This document shows, in pieces, positions 62,389 through 64,000 of a stretch of DNA of 64,000 bases. Origin of the DNA: Pseudarthrobacter sp. Fe7 (lineage in GTDB: Bacteria > Actinomycetota > Actinomycetes > Actinomycetales > Micrococcaceae); contig CP099978.1 in the NCBI GenBank assembly GCA_024372495.1, forward strand, positions 22,033 through 86,032. Direction: 5' to 3'. The notes beneath the pieces are model-generated. The model was given only the letters and a program-made list of their open reading frames with translations. It did not search any database and had not been told where the DNA came from. A program made the position numbers and the translations under genes. How positions within the stretch are numbered: position 1 is the stretch's first letter; every line of letters begins with the position of its first letter.

Positions 62389-62970
62389 CTACTTCTTTGG
62401 CGCTTCGGTCGCGCCTGCTGCCGGGACCCATCGGTAGAGGGTTGGCACGGATACCCCTAGGGTGTCGGCGACCTCCCTGGGCGGTGTTCCCTGGTTCAGG
62501 AGCTTTCGGGCTGAGCGGATCTTGGCATCGGTCATGACGCGTTTGCGGCCGCCGACCCGTCCTTGTTCGCGTGCGGCCTGCAGTCCGGCCTGCGTACGTT
62601 CGACCATGAGTTCCCGTTCCATCTGGGCCAGGGAAGCCATGACGTTGAAAAAGAAGCGTCCGGAGGGCGTGGTGGTGTCTATGGCATCCGTGAGGCTGAC
62701 GAACCCTATGCCGCGGTCGCTCAGTCCGCCGGCGAAATCCAGGAGGTCCTTCACGCTCCGGCCCAGGCGGTCGAGCTTCCACACCACCAGGGTGTCGCCT
62801 TCACGCAGGTTGTCCAGTGCCTGGTCCAGGCCAGGGCGTTGAGACTTGGTGCCGCTGATGGTGTCTTTGTAGATTTTGTCGCATCCGGCCTTCTGCAGGG
62901 CGTCGCGCTGCAGGTCCAGGTTCTGGTCCCGGGTGGAAACCCGAGCGTAGCCGATGCGGTGGGTGACCAT
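62389..62970 (-). CDS. Serine resolvase/invertase (Tn3-type)
   Basis: 193 residues from ATG at 62970 with GAGAAGAG upstream. RIGYARVSTRDQNLDLQRDAL contains the catalytic Ser (VSTRDQ). TLVVWKLDRLGRSVKDLLDF and FFFNVMASLAQMERELMVERTQAGLQAAREQGRVGGRK are typical. The C-terminal HTH is TPPREVADTLGVSVPTLYRWVP. It resolves multimers or cointegrates. An AT-rich stretch upstream (62985-63060) may hold its res site. Intact. Confidence 0.95.
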   Translation of the reverse strand: MVTHRIGYARVSTRDQNLDLQRDALQKAGCDKIYKDTISGTKSQRPGLDQALDNLREGDTLVVWKLDRLGRSVKDLLDFAGGLSDRGIGFVSLTDAIDTTTPSGRFFFNVMASLAQMERELMVERTQAGLQAAREQGRVGGRKRVMTDAKIRSARKLLNQGTPPREVADTLGVSVPTLYRWVPAAGATEAPKK

Positions 62971-63196
62971 GGGTTCTCTTCTCAAAACTCGGTTCGGGGC
63001 TTTAGCTCGACTGTACTTATTCGAGAACTATTTGTGAGAAACCGGCGCGGCTTGAGTGACGGACCCCGCCATTCTCGATTCATGGCTTTCTTGGAATCCT
63101 TCGTTTTCAAGAAAGGCCAACTGTATGGATGCCGGGAACCTCGGCCGCGGCGGATGGGCCGGCCCCCGCTAAAGGTTCCCGTAAGGAGGCCGTGCG

Positions 63197-63706
63197 TCAG
63201 CCAGGCAGGCGCTTCAACTGAGCTGCGCGCTCATCCGTGACCCAGAAAAACACCTCGTTGGGACGCGGCGGCGTGAACGTCGGCCCGGACTGTGCATGCC
63301 AAGGCTTGGTCAGCTCCGGGAAGTGCTTGCCCAGTGTGCGCGCGGCCTGAGTCGGGATGTTCTTCATGATGGAGTAGTCAACGCCCAGCGCCTCCGCCAA
63401 CTCCTGGGTGCTCAAAGCGCCATCTTGGCCGGGGTGGGCGGAGAGGTGGCGGAGCATTCGTCCGATGATGAAGCTGCTCTTGGTCTTCATCGCTAAAAAC
63501 TTGATCAAGTTCTCGTCGGTCCAGTCGTCGCTCACTTCCGCTTCCTGATCGGTGACGACCGCATCCTCAGCAATCGGCTCGATGGGGGTGACGGCTGGAG
63601 TCGAAAGCCGCTCTCCGAGGAAGACAAGCACGGCAGGGACGTGCTCGTTGGGGACCGGGACGTACTGGAACGCGGCGGCCGGGTCGGCGGGTGGGGTGAT
63701 CATCAT
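63197..63706 (-). CDS. Hypothetical protein with winged-helix-like core
   Basis: 169 residues from ATG at 63706 (AAAGGAGAG upstream). Residues ~80-140 (LIKFLAMKTKSSFIIGRMLRHLSAHPGQDGALSTQELAEALGVDYSIMKNIPTQAARTLGKHF) read as a small helical DNA-binding domain. The end PNEVFFWVTDERAAQLKRLPG could be a wing and final helix. N-terminal 60 residues are Pro/Val-rich. Family not recognised. Confidence 0.65.
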   Translation of the reverse strand: MMITPPADPAAAFQYVPVPNEHVPAVLVFLGERLSTPAVTPIEPIAEDAVVTDQEAEVSDDWTDENLIKFLAMKTKSSFIIGRMLRHLSAHPGQDGALSTQELAEALGVDYSIMKNIPTQAARTLGKHFPELTKPWHAQSGPTFTPPRPNEVFFWVTDERAAQLKRLPG

Positions 63707-63901
63707 GTCTCTCCTTTGGAACACTACTTCACGCACATAAATCTATTCCAAATAGTACGTGACGTAAATAGCCTAGTACGACATTAGGAGTTTCGACCGA
63801 TCCTGATGAGGTGCAGCTCCCTACACAGCGCGACGTGTGCAAGGCGATACTGCCGGGGCGGATTCGGCCGTCCGGTCGGGCTATCAGGCAGAATGGGCCC
63901 C

Positions 63902-64000
63902 ATGTGCGGCAGATACGTGATGTCCAAGGCAACCGGGGACCTTCTGAGCCACTTTGAGGCCAAAGAGGTTGAGGGCAGCCCACCGCCGCCGAGCTGGAAT
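63902..64000 (+). CDS. SRAP (YedK/HMCES) domain protein, N-terminal part (cut by window edge)
   Basis: 33 codons, MCGRYVMSKATGDLLSHFE at the start. Cys2 directly after the start Met is the catalytic residue of SRAP proteins, and MCGRY is diagnostic. These cross-link to abasic sites in single-stranded DNA and shield them. Its partner in DNA damage tolerance is the umuDC pair at the other end of the window. Confidence 0.9.
   Translation, partial: MCGRYVMSKATGDLLSHFEAKEVEGSPPPPSWN

Overview
The window looks like accessory DNA, most likely a large conjugative plasmid or plasmid-derived element, of a high-GC actinobacterium in the Arthrobacter/Micrococcaceae range. Protein content (actinobacterial type IV secretion with SCO6880-like, CHAP-hydrolase and ParA/MinD-like components; DUF3618, DUF2382, DUF4383 and DUF4913 proteins; an EspR-like regulator) and codon use support this. 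I saw no rRNA, tRNA or CRISPR array. A plasmid nature is inferred from rep, parAB, mob and tra genes in one stretch.

Layout. 1-0.8 kb: umuDC-type SOS polymerase genes (umuC cut by the window edge) under an actinobacterial LexA box. 0.9-2.9 kb: DnaA-box-like sites, copy 1 of an unusual hairpin-rich ~290-bp repeat, and an IS110-family transposase. 2.9-10.1 kb: MarR and TetR regulators around a stress-type membrane/envelope cluster and a PAP2 phosphatase. 10.2-12.0 kb: copy 2 of the repeat, a 27-nt direct repeat and a solitary ParB-like protein. 12.3-20.9 kb: a DinG/XPD-like helicase with a C-terminal nuclease-like motif, then a type I restriction-modification operon (hsdMSR). 21-25 kb: small stress proteins, a GNAT acetyltransferase and a STAS-like protein. 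25-28 kb: NrdH redoxin, SSB, a small ParB-like protein and an excisionase-like HTH protein. 28.2-31.3 kb: an IS21-family element carrying a DUF3024 passenger gene. 31.3-34.8 kb: putative oriT, mobC, relaxase and a coiled-coil partner. 34.9-36.7 kb: an alpha/beta-hydrolase two-gene cassette. 36.7-48.7 kb: a leftward tra/T4SS operon. 48.7-51.9 kb: an ArsR-like regulator and an XRE / PAP2 / MAB_1171c-like / ImmA module. 52.2-56 kb: RHH protein, replication protein and parAB between iteron arrays. 56-61.5 kb: a giant methylase-helicase. 61.5-64 kb: AbiV, serine resolvase, an unknown protein and the start of a SRAP (YedK/HMCES) gene.

Two cross-cutting observations stand out. First, a 17-bp palindrome (ACTGAAAT-N-ATTTCAGT type) occurs four times: before the mob region, next to the XRE gene, before immA, and before the methylase-helicase. 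This suggests one XRE/ImmA switch controls transfer. Second, many long genes are frameshifted, and eleven of the shifts are the same event: one extra C inside GAGCT(G/C), giving GAGCCT. Several others lie in C or G runs. Removing the extra base restores recognisable motifs each time. This most likely reflects systematic base-calling error, possibly at modified DNA, but it means hsdR, hsdM, traG, istB and the methylase-helicase may all be intact in the real molecule.
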